This document shows positions 1 to 8,053 of a stretch of DNA of 64,000 bases, piece by piece. The translations under genes were made by a program, and so were the position numbers. Under the pieces are notes generated by a model, which did no database searches, had not been told where the DNA came from, and worked only from the letters and a program-made list of their open reading frames with translations. This DNA comes from Ralstonia mannitolilytica (GTDB taxonomy: Bacteria; Pseudomonadota; Gammaproteobacteria; Burkholderiales; Burkholderiaceae): positions 1 to 64,000 of the forward strand of contig NZ_CAJPVG010000007.1 of assembly GCF_905397375.1 (NCBI RefSeq). Direction: 5' to 3'. Positions within the stretch are counted from its first letter, which is position 1. Each line of letters opens with the position of its first letter.

Positions 1-138
1 TTGCAGGCGCAGTTGGAGGGCTACCTGGTCTCGCTGGGCATCTTGCAGCCCGGCCAGACGCTGAACGTCCGGGAAGCGCCGCCGGAAGCGGACACGGCCA
101 ATCCTGAGCCGCATCCCTCCACGATTGGCGAGGACTAA
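1..138 (+). CDS. C-terminal fragment of an unidentified protein (cut by window edge)
   Basis: Frame 1 is open from the first base to a TAA at 136-138, giving about 45 residues with no recognisable motif (ends in ...STIGED). The next gene starts 3 bp after the stop, so the two are probably cotranscribed. Its position beside a tRNA gene suggests it belongs to the same putative genomic island as its neighbour. I cannot name a function from this tail. Confidence 0.6.
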   Translation: MQAQLEGYLVSLGILQPGQTLNVREAPPEADTANPEPHPSTIGED

Positions 139-141
139 CCG

Positions 142-1098
142 GTGGCCACGCACGACGCCTGGGCCTTGGTGTGCCGCTTGTTCGCGGGCGGCACGCCCAT
201 CCTTCGAGCCGCGCTCTCTCCCCGCGAGAGCGCCGCCTTGCCGGCCCTCGGGCAGGCGGTGAAGCCCACGACCCTGGACCAGCGATTCGTGCTGTGTCCC
301 TACTGCCACCAGCACCGGGCGCAGGTCTGGGGCGGCGGGCGCCGGGGGTGTAGTTGTCAGTGCCCCGAGTGCGGGCCGGTGGCCGTCGAGGCCGACGACA
401 TGGCCGCGTTGGCGCTGGACGAGGAGTGGCTGCGCCGAAAGCTGCGGCTGGCGCTTTCGATCGAGAGCCGCGACGGCATCGACGCCCTCGGCGATGGCGT
501 GTGGCGCCTTGGCGATTCCCGGTGCTCGCCAGTCCTGCTGGCGCGCGATCTGATCCGGCTATGGCGCGAGCCGGCCCTGCTGGAGCGGGTGCGGGTCGCA
601 GGCGGGCCGATCCGCGTCATCACGCCGAAGCCGCGCGAGACGCGCGGGGCGCCCTTCGGCCCGGCCGTGGAGTGGTTGGCTCTGGAGGATCGCTTCGCCT
701 TCTACGGAGGCGGCATCTCGTTCATCGCCCCGACGGGAGAGCCGCCAGCACCGCAGGCCAGCGATCCAACGACGCCGGTGAAGGGGCCTTTCTCGGCGGA
801 TTTCCGCTGGGTCACGCTGCCCGACTGGCCGCACGGCCCGATCCGGCTGACCGAGGCTCAGGCAGCAGTGTTCGAGGCCCTGTGGTCGTTCAAGGGGGAG
901 CCCCGCACCGCCGAACAGATCATGCGGCGCGCCGGGCTAGACAGTGACAAGCCCATCGACGTGTTCAAGGTCAAGGCGCGCGACAAGGGCAAGCCCGAGG
1001 CCGAAGGGCCGCTCTTTGCTTATCGAACGCTCGTGGTCACGCAGAAGCGCGCGGGCCTGTACGCCATGCCCTGTGCTGCAGCATCGACTCCCGCGTAG
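142..1098 (+). CDS. Zinc-ribbon protein with C-terminal winged-helix-like region, probable genomic-island gene
   Basis: A 318-aa protein with a GTG start directly after the preceding stop. Cysteines at about residues 52, 55, 70, 72, 74 and 77 (CPYC ... CSCQCPEC) look like a zinc ribbon. Residues ~235-280 contain an ordered helix-turn-helix-like stretch (LTEAQAAVFEALW ... TAEQIMRRAGL). There is no signal peptide or membrane segment, so a cytoplasmic nucleic-acid-associated role is plausible, but no function is known to me. It is the last gene before tRNA-Ala, on the side of the tRNA 3' end, where integrative elements usually insert. Proteins of this look occur near integrases of proteobacterial islands; that is recollection, not a search. 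Alternative: an ordinary chromosomal regulator. Confidence 0.65.
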   Translation: MATHDAWALVCRLFAGGTPILRAALSPRESAALPALGQAVKPTTLDQRFVLCPYCHQHRAQVWGGGRRGCSCQCPECGPVAVEADDMAALALDEEWLRRKLRLALSIESRDGIDALGDGVWRLGDSRCSPVLLARDLIRLWREPALLERVRVAGGPIRVITPKPRETRGAPFGPAVEWLALEDRFAFYGGGISFIAPTGEPPAPQASDPTTPVKGPFSADFRWVTLPDWPHGPIRLTEAQAAVFEALWSFKGEPRTAEQIMRRAGLDSDKPIDVFKVKARDKGKPEAEGPLFAYRTLVVTQKRAGLYAMPCAAASTPA

Positions 1099-1332
1099 GC
1101 TTGATGCGTTGCCCATCCAAGCACGATGGACAACCGATCGCGGTGACGCACGCACAAGTCGTTGATGCGCAAGCCCGTCTGCGTGCGCTCCGGCGAAGAA
1201 GTTGGCGCGGGTTTTGAGAGAACTGAGAGCAGAAGAGAGTCGAACCGGGCGACTTCCGGCCACCCTGCCACTACCGCGTGGCACACGCGGAACGCCGCCA
1301 AACCCCGCATGGTGTCGCGGAACCCGCAAATG
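1099..1332. other. Non-coding stretch between island-like gene and tRNA terminator
   Basis: About 235 bp with no convincing gene. The short open frames crossing it have no coherent product. If an integrated element ends here, its attachment site should lie in this stretch or overlap the tRNA 3' end, but the partner repeat would be outside the window. No internal copy of the tRNA 3' end was seen. Confidence 0.4.
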
Positions 1333-1362
1333 AAAACGCCCAACCGATGAGGGTTGGGCGTT
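1333..1362 (-). terminator. Rho-independent terminator of tRNA-Ala
   Basis: An 11-bp perfect stem (1335-1345 with 1352-1362) closes a 6-nt loop. Read on the minus strand it is followed by TTTTCA. It begins 7 bp beyond the tRNA CCA end. Confidence 0.8.
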
Positions 1363-1368
1363 AGGTAT

Positions 1369-1444
<76 letters not shown>

Positions 1445-1491
1445 GTAGCCGCAAAGTTTATCCCAAATTCCCGGGCGGCTTCAATGGCGGG

Positions 1492-3207
1492 TCAACCCGC
1501 CCCGGCCTCCATGCCGGGGTTGCCGTCCACGCCCACGATGCGCGGCGTATTCAGCGGCCGGGCGGTCACTTCACGCTGGTCGCGCAGCCAGTCGGCGAGG
1601 ACGTCCCACACGGGGCGGCCGCCGGCCTTGCGCGCTTCGGGCGACACGGCGGCCCAGCCGGCCACCTTGTAGCGGCGGTCTGCGTCGAGCGGTTTGTCGC
1701 CCAGGCGCATGTCGGTGATGCGGCGGCCCATCGGCCGGGTCGGGTCGATGGTGTAGCGCAGGCCGCCGGTGCGCACCATGTCGCCGCCCTGCTGGTAGTA
1801 CGGGTCTGGGTTGAACAGGTTGTCGGCCACGTCTTCCAGCACGGTCTTGATGGTGGCGCCCGTCATCTCGGTGAGCGTGGTGGCCGGGTAGGTGATGGCG
1901 GTCTGGGCCATCAGCGCTTCCATGGTCAGGGCTTCGCCGGGCAGCAGCGTGGTGCCCCAGCGGAAGCCGGGCGAGAAGGCAATCTCGGCGCCCTGCGCGT
2001 GCATCAGGCCGTCGACGATGAGCTGGTCGAACGTGCCGTTGAAGTTGCCGCGCCGGTACAGCAGGCCGCGGTTGGTGGCGAGCGTTTCGCCCAGCTTGTC
2101 TTTGTACGGCGCGCGCACGCGGTCAATCAGCGCCGTCATGGCGGGGTCGGCCGGCAGCAGATCGGCAAACACGGGCAGCAACGTGTAACGGATGTCGCGC
2201 ACGGTGCCGCCGCGCACATCCAGATCGAGCACACCGACAAACTTGCCGTTGGCGCCCGCGTTGGTGACGAGCGTCACGCCGCCCGGGTTGCTGACCTTGA
2301 CGGGCGCGGGCACGGCATCGTGCGTATGCCCGCCCAGGATGGCGTCCAACCCGCGCACGCGCGAGGCGAGCTTCAGGTCGACATCCATGCCGTTGTGCGA
2401 CAGCAGCACGACCACCTTGGCGCCCTTGCCGCGCGCCTCGTCAATCATCTTCTGCAGGCGTTCTTCCCGGATGCCGAAGGTCCAGTCGGGCGTGAAATCC
2501 GCCGGGTGCGCGATCGGCGTGTACGGAAACGCCTGCCCAATGATGGCGACCGGCACGCCGTTCAGTTCGCGCAGCACATATGGGTCGAACACCGGGTCAC
2601 CAAAGTCAGCGGTCTGGATGTTCTGCGCGACAAAGGCGACCTTGTTCTTGAAATCGTGATCGACCACGTGGCGCACGCGGTCGGCGCCGTAGGTCATCTC
2701 CCAGTGCGGGGTCATGACATCCACGCCCAGCGCGAGGGCCGCGTCGACCATGTCCTGGCCGTTCGTCCACAACGCGGTGGCGGAGCCCTGCCAGGTGTCG
2801 CCGCCATCCAGCAGCAGCGCATTCGGGCGCGTGGCGCGCAGCCGCTTGATGAGCGTGGCCAGGTGCGCGAAGCCGCCCATGCGGCCGTAGCGGCGGGCGG
2901 CCTCGGTAAAGTCGAGCGCGGTGAAGGCGTGCGCGGCGCGCGAGCCCGGCGCAATGCCGTAACGCTTGAGCAGCGCGTGCCCGACCAGATGCGGCGGCTG
3001 CCCGGCCCATTGCGCCACGCCCAGGTTGACGCTGGGCTCGCGGTATTCGATGGGCAGCAACTGCGCGTGGCAGTCGGTGAAGTGCAGCAGGTGGACGTTG
3101 CCGAAGCGCGGCACGTCATAGCTGAACGTATCGGCGTGCGCGTCGGTCAGGCGCAGGCCGGCGGCTGCGGCAATCGCCAGGGCTTGAACGAATTCGCGGC
3201 GGTTCAT
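1492..3207 (-). CDS. soxB: SoxB, thiosulfohydrolase of the Sox system
   Basis: A 571-aa periplasmic enzyme that hydrolyses the sulfate group from thiosulfate- or cysteine-S-sulfate-loaded SoxYZ, using a dinuclear manganese centre. The N-terminus MNRREF plus a hydrophobic stretch ending near AHA (residue ~25) is a Tat signal. Metallophosphoesterase/5'-nucleotidase motifs are visible: FTDCHAQ (Asp45, His47), LLDGGDTWQG, LLSHNG and LGGHTHD. The start chosen is the ATG at 3207, which keeps the Tat signal at the N-terminus; a longer open frame upstream only overlaps the thioredoxin gene. The ATG overlaps the thioredoxin stop (ATGA), so the two are translationally coupled. It is the last gene of the sox operon, and the length fits the family. 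Confidence 0.95.
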   Translation of the reverse strand: MNRREFVQALAIAAAAGLRLTDAHADTFSYDVPRFGNVHLLHFTDCHAQLLPIEYREPSVNLGVAQWAGQPPHLVGHALLKRYGIAPGSRAAHAFTALDFTEAARRYGRMGGFAHLATLIKRLRATRPNALLLDGGDTWQGSATALWTNGQDMVDAALALGVDVMTPHWEMTYGADRVRHVVDHDFKNKVAFVAQNIQTADFGDPVFDPYVLRELNGVPVAIIGQAFPYTPIAHPADFTPDWTFGIREERLQKMIDEARGKGAKVVVLLSHNGMDVDLKLASRVRGLDAILGGHTHDAVPAPVKVSNPGGVTLVTNAGANGKFVGVLDLDVRGGTVRDIRYTLLPVFADLLPADPAMTALIDRVRAPYKDKLGETLATNRGLLYRRGNFNGTFDQLIVDGLMHAQGAEIAFSPGFRWGTTLLPGEALTMEALMAQTAITYPATTLTEMTGATIKTVLEDVADNLFNPDPYYQQGGDMVRTGGLRYTIDPTRPMGRRITDMRLGDKPLDADRRYKVAGWAAVSPEARKAGGRPVWDVLADWLRDQREVTARPLNTPRIVGVDGNPGMEAGAG

Positions 3208-3716
3208 TGTTTGGGGCTGTGTGCGTAGCGTGCCAAGTCGGCCACGTCGTCTTCCAGCATCTCGCCGACTTCCTTGCGCACCACGCGGCCCTTGGCGTCG
3301 AGCACGAGCAGTTCGGGCAGGCCCTTGCGCGGGCCGGTGGCGGCGCACAGCGCGTCGGTTTCCATCGTCACCGGAAAGGTGAAGCCGCGCTTGGCGACGT
3401 AGTCCTTCGCGAGCTGCGGGTTGGCGTCGATGCTGATGGTGAGGATGCGCAGGTCAGTGCCGCGCGTGGCGTCGTAGAGCTTTTGCAGGCGCGGGTTCTG
3501 CAGCGCGCAGAACGGGCACCACGACGCCCACGTGGCGATGATGACGGGGTGCCCGCGCCATGCATCGCCCGGCAAGCGCGTGCCGTCGAGCAACTGCACG
3601 TCGGGCAGCGCCACCACATCGCCCACTTCGACGGCCTGCGCATGATTGGCAAACTGCGCGGCGGCAAACACCATCGCCGCTGCCGTCCACATCAGGAACC
3701 GTCGAAGCGTACGCAT
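3204..3716 (-). CDS. Periplasmic thioredoxin-like protein of the sox operon (SoxW/TlpA type)
   Basis: A 170-aa protein with a signal peptide (hydrophobic to about residue 28, ...HAQA) and a thioredoxin/TlpA fold. The active site is WCPFC, with cysteines at residues 67 and 70. It probably acts in the periplasm as a thiol-disulfide reductant keeping Sox components, for example the SoxY cysteine, in the working redox state, as proposed for SoxW. It sits between soxX and soxB, with a 4-bp stop/start overlap with soxB. Assignment to SoxW is inferred from context. A cytochrome-c-maturation thioredoxin is the alternative, but the operon position favours a Sox role. Confidence 0.85.
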   Translation of the reverse strand: MRTLRRFLMWTAAAMVFAAAQFANHAQAVEVGDVVALPDVQLLDGTRLPGDAWRGHPVIIATWASWCPFCALQNPRLQKLYDATRGTDLRILTISIDANPQLAKDYVAKRGFTFPVTMETDALCAATGPRKGLPELLVLDAKGRVVRKEVGEMLEDDVADLARYAHSPKQ

Positions 3717-3728
3717 GGCGTTATCGGC

Positions 3729-4400
3729 TTACTGGTTCACGGGCGAGGCCGGGTCGAACAACAGCGCCATCACGTCGCGGATCTGCTGTTCGGTGAGGAT
3801 GCCCTTGTGCCCGAAGCGCGGCATGTTGGAGCACGCCGCATACGCGTTGGAGTTGTAGATCTTGCCCCACGTGTAGCGCAGGATCGCTTCCGAATCCCCA
3901 CGCAGCTTGCCGTACTGGTACAGCGAGGGGCCGATGGTGCCGTAGGACAGTTCGTCTTTCGACAAGCGGTGGCACGCATAGCAATTGGCGCCGTTCGCGC
4001 CGCCGGCCGGGTCGGAGAACTGCATGCCGCGGCCGCTCTGCGCGGTCTTCTCGCCTTCCTTCCAGTCGCCCAGCCAGGTGTTGTCCGCCGGGTAGCGGAT
4101 GGTCTTGAATTGCGCGTCTTCCAGCTTCTTGGCAACCGCAGCGGGCACGGCATTGCGGTCGGCAAACTGGCTGCAGACCTTCTGCACGTCGTCGCGCTCG
4201 GTCACGCCTTCCACGGTGGCCGGGCCCTTGGAGACAAAGCTCTCCTGGATGACTTTGGCGAGCGCCGCGTCGGCCTTGGCTTCGGGCTTGGGCGGGGTGA
4301 CGGCCTTGGGGGCGTCGGCTGCGTGCGCGGTGCCGGCAGCCAGGGCCAATGTGAGTGCCGTCAGAACGATGGGGGTCAGTCGGGTCATACGTGGCCTCAT
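3729..4400 (-). CDS. soxX: SoxX, class I cytochrome c subunit of SoxAX
   Basis: A 223-aa periplasmic cytochrome that accepts electrons as SoxAX couples thiosulfate to the SoxY cysteine. There is a Sec signal peptide ending near AHA (residue ~27). One haem site CYACH lies at residues ~140-144, and a probable axial methionine in SNMPRFG at ~193. Two ATGs are possible (4400 and 4388, MTRLTP); the upstream one is given, but the second is equally plausible. It follows soxA by 4 bp and precedes the thioredoxin gene by 12 bp. The protein is longer than minimal SoxX because of a proline/lysine/alanine-rich linker after the signal peptide and an extra N-terminal segment. Confidence 0.93.
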   Translation of the reverse strand: MRPRMTRLTPIVLTALTLALAAGTAHAADAPKAVTPPKPEAKADAALAKVIQESFVSKGPATVEGVTERDDVQKVCSQFADRNAVPAAVAKKLEDAQFKTIRYPADNTWLGDWKEGEKTAQSGRGMQFSDPAGGANGANCYACHRLSKDELSYGTIGPSLYQYGKLRGDSEAILRYTWGKIYNSNAYAACSNMPRFGHKGILTEQQIRDVMALLFDPASPVNQ

Positions 4401-4404
4401 CGTG

Positions 4405-5226
4405 TCATCGTTTGATGGACGGCGCGTCCATCTTGCCGCCGTTGGCGTTGCGGGCGAGGAACATCTCCAGCGCGGTAATCACCTCGCTGCCGTAGAGCGG
4501 TTCCGGAAAGCGCTGCTGGCGCAGGCAGTCATACAGGCGGTGCTGCATCGTGCGTACCTCGCCCTGCGAGACGCGATAACCCGGCCAGGTGGAATACGCA
4601 AAGCGCGCGCCGTCGGCGGTCAGCAAGTCAGGCAGCTCCTGCAGGCGGATGCGCAAACCCGGCTGGGCATGGCACGTGGCGCAAGCAAAGTCGTACGCGC
4701 CGCCGCGGTAGAAGAACATGCGGCGGCCGAGTTCGTACACGCGCTTTTCTTCGGGGTGGGCGAGCGGAATGTCGATGGCCGCGCCGCGCGATTCGGACGT
4801 GATGTACGCCATCAGGCGTTCAATGTCCGACGGCTTGCCGGGCGACGAGAACGGGCGGGCCGATGCCTCTTCCTTGGTCAGCCCCTGCAGCGTCATGCGG
4901 CAATGCATGAGGCGCTGTTCGGCGTCCATCACGCGGCCGGTGTCTTTGAAGTAGCGCGGCAGCTTGGCGTAGGCGCCCTTCACCACGCCGGGGCCAAGGC
5001 CCAGGTCGCATGCTTCAAGCGAGGCCTGCCTGGGGCCGGCGGGCTTCTTCCAGAGTTCTTCGCCGGCGGCTTCCCAGAGTTCGGCCGGGTTGCCGTCGGC
5101 CAGCATCTCGCGGTACTGCGCGATGCCGGCGGCGGTGCTGTCCTTGGCGTCCTGCGCGGATGCCATGACGGCGCTGCCGGCAACCAACGCCGCAGCCAGC
5201 GCCATCGTCCATGTCTTGTGTTTCAC
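4405..5226 (-). CDS. soxA: SoxA, monohaem type, catalytic subunit of SoxAX
   Basis: A 273-aa periplasmic cytochrome that forms the S-S bond between thiosulfate and SoxY. Signal peptide residues 1-24 (...MASAQ). Only one CxxCH is present (CATCH, ~182-186). The position of the N-terminal haem found in dihaem SoxA is occupied by isolated cysteines Cys73 and Cys109, as in known monohaem SoxA proteins where they form a disulfide. Cys234 in the LYDCLRQQ motif corresponds to the cysteine (persulfide) ligand of the active-site haem. It lies downstream of the dsrE-like gene and only 4 bp from soxX, consistent with the SoxAX heterodimer. Confidence 0.95.
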   Translation of the reverse strand: MKHKTWTMALAAALVAGSAVMASAQDAKDSTAAGIAQYREMLADGNPAELWEAAGEELWKKPAGPRQASLEACDLGLGPGVVKGAYAKLPRYFKDTGRVMDAEQRLMHCRMTLQGLTKEEASARPFSSPGKPSDIERLMAYITSESRGAAIDIPLAHPEEKRVYELGRRMFFYRGGAYDFACATCHAQPGLRIRLQELPDLLTADGARFAYSTWPGYRVSQGEVRTMQHRLYDCLRQQRFPEPLYGSEVITALEMFLARNANGGKMDAPSIKR

Positions 5227-5245
5227 GGTCCCCTCCGTGGGTCGC

Positions 5246-5701
5246 CTACGGTTTGATATAGGCGAAACCTTCTTCCTGCTGCAAGCGGGTGATTTCCACC
5301 ACGCCGGCCGGCACTACCTTGGCTTCGAGCAGCAGCTTGTCTTCCGGCACCTTGAAGGCCATCAGCGAGTTGTGGCACACGCGAAACTCCACGCCCATGC
5401 TGGCCAGCGCCGCCACCGGTGCATCAAACGGGCGGCCCTGCGCATCCTTGGCGCCTTCAACGAGGAAGTCGATGCCGTGGCCCAACGCCACCACCACGAT
5501 CTTCGTGCCGGGTGCGCCGTTCAGGTGGTTGCGCAGGTTGCCGATGGCGCGCACGGCCTGGTCGATGCCTTCGCTCAGCTGGTAGACCACCTTGTAGCGG
5601 GCACCGGCGCCGCCAGCGCGCGGGGCGTTCTGGGCAGCGGCCTTGCCGGCCACGCTCAAGGCCGCCAGCGCGGCGGTCACACGAAAGAAGCTGCGTCGCA
5701 T
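5246..5701 (-). CDS. DsrE-family secreted protein of the sox operon
   Basis: A 151-aa protein with an N-terminal signal (MRRSFF then a hydrophobic stretch ending ...AAAQN near residue 25) and a DsrE/DsrF-like domain. The single conserved cysteine is in GVEFRVCHNSL (Cys109), the position that carries sulfur in sulfurtransferases of this superfamily. It lies between soxZ and soxA, 19 bp from soxA. It probably binds or relays sulfur or sulfane intermediates in the periplasm; the specific role is unproven. The start at 5701 is chosen because it places the signal peptide at the N-terminus. A much longer open frame continues upstream through soxZ and soxY out of frame and is not real. Confidence 0.85.
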   Translation of the reverse strand: MRRSFFRVTAALAALSVAGKAAAQNAPRAGGAGARYKVVYQLSEGIDQAVRAIGNLRNHLNGAPGTKIVVVALGHGIDFLVEGAKDAQGRPFDAPVAALASMGVEFRVCHNSLMAFKVPEDKLLLEAKVVPAGVVEITRLQQEEGFAYIKP

Positions 5702-5724
5702 GTGGGCCTCCGGGCCTTTGCTGT

Positions 5725-6036
5725 TTACTGAATGGACGTTTCGTCGGTGCGCTTGTCGCCGTGGTTGTCGACCCACGTGACCGTCACCTTGTCGCCCTTG
5801 GCGCCGCCCTTGAACTTGAAGTTGAGGAACGGATCTTTCGACACGGCCGGGCCGAACTGCGCGTCCAGCACCGTCTTGCCGCTGTGCTGCACCGTCACGT
5901 TGGTGATGTGCCAGGCGGGCACGACCTTGCCGGACGCGTCTTTGCGCTGGCCGGTTTCCATGTCGTGCTTCATCAGGATCTTCACGTCGGTGGTGCCGCC
6001 GTTTTCCATTGCGCGAATGCGCATCGGGTCTGCCAT
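5725..6036 (-). CDS. soxZ: SoxZ, sulfur-carrier complex subunit
   Basis: A 103-aa protein without a signal peptide (MADPMRIRA...), as usual for SoxZ, which is exported together with Tat-dependent SoxY. The immunoglobulin-like domain is recognisable from NPFLNFKF-like and VTVTWVDNHGD segments. With SoxY it forms the carrier on which thiosulfate sulfur is covalently processed. It follows soxY by 18 bp and has an RBS-like AGGAGAAC just upstream of its ATG. The length is normal for the family. Confidence 0.95.
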   Translation of the reverse strand: MADPMRIRAMENGGTTDVKILMKHDMETGQRKDASGKVVPAWHITNVTVQHSGKTVLDAQFGPAVSKDPFLNFKFKGGAKGDKVTVTWVDNHGDKRTDETSIQ

Positions 6037-6054
6037 GGTGTGTTCTCCTGAGGT

Positions 6055-6525
6055 TTAACCGCCGCAGCCACCAAGGGTGACCTTCACTTCCTTGCTCGCC
6101 AGCACCCATTTGCCGTTGGCGCGCACGGCGGCGTAGACCGTTGACGTCTCGCCCATCTTCACGCGCGTGCTGACAAACGGGTCGGTGCCGGCCGGAATGG
6201 CGAACGTGGCGGCCAGCGTGTTCGGGTTCTTTTCGACCAGGATGGCGATGAGGTCGGTGCCCGGCAGCGTGCTCGTCACGACCAGCGGCACCACGGCGCC
6301 GTTTTCTGCAATGTCCGGTGCGGTGAGCTGGATGCCGGCGCCGCCCTTGTCGACCGCGCCGCCGCCCAGTTGCTTGAGCACGTCGTTTACGCCCTTGACG
6401 CTGAAGGCGGCCTTGTTCCACTCGGCCGCCTGCGCGGGCGTGGCGATGCCGGCGGAGACCAGCAGCGCCATCATCGCGCCCGCGCGCAACACGTCGCGGC
6501 GGCTCACGTTGATCGGTTCGTTCAT
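6055..6525 (-). CDS. soxY: SoxY, covalent sulfur-carrier subunit
   Basis: A 156-aa periplasmic protein with a Tat signal (SRRDVLR near residues 8-14, hydrophobic core to ~33). It ends in GGCGG, the flexible swinging arm whose cysteine (residue 154) carries thiosulfate-derived sulfur between SoxAX, SoxB and, where present, SoxCD. The immunoglobulin-like body (DPFVSTRVKMGETS) matches the family. It is followed directly by soxZ. The presence of both Tat motif and terminal GGCGG makes the call secure. Confidence 0.97.
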   Translation of the reverse strand: MNEPINVSRRDVLRAGAMMALLVSAGIATPAQAAEWNKAAFSVKGVNDVLKQLGGGAVDKGGAGIQLTAPDIAENGAVVPLVVTSTLPGTDLIAILVEKNPNTLAATFAIPAGTDPFVSTRVKMGETSTVYAAVRANGKWVLASKEVKVTLGGCGG

Positions 6526-6535
6526 CGCCCTGCCC

Positions 6536-6883
6536 TCACTTGGCCGGGGCGCCCGCGAGCACCCAGTCGATCACGGTTTTCAGGTCGGCATCGGCAATCT
6601 TCGGATTGGCCGGCATCGGGATCTGGCCCCAGTTGCCCATGCCGCCCTCGCGCACCTTCTTGATGAGCTTGGCTTCTGCGCCCGCATCGCCCTTGTATTT
6701 GGTGGCCACGTCCTTGTACGCCGGCCCGACGAGCTTGCGGTCGACGGCGTGGCAGCCCATGCAGGCGTTCTGGTTGGCGATGGATTGCGCGCGGGCCGCG
6801 TCAACGGCGGCGTGCACGGGCGCGGCGGACAGCGCGAGGCCGGCCAGCACGGCGCCGGCAGCAAGCGTGGGGGCGAACTTCAT
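6536..6883 (-). CDS. Small class I cytochrome c, first gene of the sox operon
   Basis: A 115-aa periplasmic monohaem cytochrome. Signal peptide 1-25 (...APVHA), haem site CMGCH at 41-45, axial methionine in GQIPMPAN (Met90). This is a c551/c552-type domain. As the promoter-proximal gene, 10 bp from soxY, it is the probable electron acceptor for SoxAX (and possibly FccAB), passing electrons to a terminal oxidase. The start at 6883 is set by the signal peptide; the longer open frame to 6997 has no sensible N-terminus. The 163 bp upstream, to the EamA gene end, should hold the operon promoter, but no operator is recognised. Confidence 0.9.
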   Translation of the reverse strand: MKFAPTLAAGAVLAGLALSAAPVHAAVDAARAQSIANQNACMGCHAVDRKLVGPAYKDVATKYKGDAGAEAKLIKKVREGGMGNWGQIPMPANPKIADADLKTVIDWVLAGAPAK

Positions 6884-7046
6884 GTGGTCTCCAGACGGTG
6901 GGGCTGCCCGCATGCGTGCGCGGGCCAGATGGTGAGAATCGGACCCGGTATTGTGCCCCAAGTGTGGGCAACCGCCCTGCCGCCGCCCCAAAGCCAAACG
7001 CCGGCAACGTCGCGGCCCGGGCGCTTGGCGGCGGGTGGCATGCGCC

Positions 7047-7934
7047 TCAGGCCATCGCCCGCCGCGCCGCCAGCCGGCCGCCGAAAACGTTCAGAAGCAG
7101 CCCCGCCATGACGACCGCGCCGCCGAGCCATTGCGCGGGCACCAGCCGCTCGCCCAGCAGCACGGCCGCCGACACCAGCCCCACCACCGGCACCAGCAGC
7201 GTGAGCGGCGCAACCTGGCTGGCCGCGTAGCGCGCCAGCAGACGGCTCCACAGGCTGTAGCCGAAGATGGTGGCGCCGAACGACAGGTAGACGATCGCCC
7301 CGATGCTCGATGCGCCGATGTTCGCCAGGCTGTGCGCGATCTGCTCCGGGCCTTCCATCCAGAACGACAGCAGCAGGAACGGAATCGGCGGGATCAGCGC
7401 GCCCCACACCACCAGGCTGACCACATTCACCGGCCCGACGCGCTTGGTGACGATGTTGCCGCTGGCCCACGAAAACGCCGCGCACAGCGTCAGCAAGAAG
7501 CCGGCGGTGGTCATGCCCGTGACCGAGCCGCCGCCCGCCATGCCAATGACGGCCAGCCCGCCCGCGGCCACCGCCATGCCGGCCAGGTGGAACCAGCGGA
7601 TCGGCTCGCGCAGCACGATGGCGGCAATCGTCAGCGTAAAGAAGGCCTGCGACTGCAGCACCAGCGAGGCCAGCCCGGCCGGCATGCCCACATACATGGC
7701 CGAGAACAGGAACGCGAACTGTCCGAAGCTGATGGTGGCGCCGTAAGCCACCAGCCACTTGAGCGCAATCTTGGGGCGCGGCACGAACAGCACGGCCGGG
7801 AACGCGACCAGCGCAAAGCGCAGCGCACCCAGCAGCATGGGCGGCACACCGTGCAGGCCCACCTTGATGACGACAAAGTTGACGCCCCATACCAGCACAA
7901 CGGTCAGGGCCAGCAGCAGATCCTTGGGAGACAT
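7047..7934 (-). CDS. EamA-family (DMT superfamily) inner-membrane exporter
   Basis: A 295-aa integral membrane protein with about ten hydrophobic segments arranged as two tandem EamA repeats (roughly residues 5-135 and 145-290). The conserved start of the first repeat is ALTVVLVWGVNFV. Members export amino acids, purines or other small metabolites; the substrate cannot be read from the sequence. It lies between the fccAB pair and the sox operon on the same strand, so it could be cotranscribed with fccAB, but nothing ties it to sulfur metabolism. Confidence 0.85.
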   Translation of the reverse strand: MSPKDLLLALTVVLVWGVNFVVIKVGLHGVPPMLLGALRFALVAFPAVLFVPRPKIALKWLVAYGATISFGQFAFLFSAMYVGMPAGLASLVLQSQAFFTLTIAAIVLREPIRWFHLAGMAVAAGGLAVIGMAGGGSVTGMTTAGFLLTLCAAFSWASGNIVTKRVGPVNVVSLVVWGALIPPIPFLLLSFWMEGPEQIAHSLANIGASSIGAIVYLSFGATIFGYSLWSRLLARYAASQVAPLTLLVPVVGLVSAAVLLGERLVPAQWLGGAVVMAGLLLNVFGGRLAARRAMA

Positions 7935-8053
7935 GATGATCGGAATGGTGTTGCGGCCGCCCGCGCGGCCATCTGACGCACTCTAGGCGCGCGCGGCACG
8001 CGCGACTTGCTCAATCTTGCGCATTGTTCGTGCCGCCGCGGGAAGCCGCGTGC

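Noticed and set aside
1099..1332. Second tRNA fragment or attachment repeat
   Set aside because: A GAGTCGAACC stretch resembles part of a tRNA T arm, but no cloverleaf or copy of the tRNA-Ala 3' end could be found.
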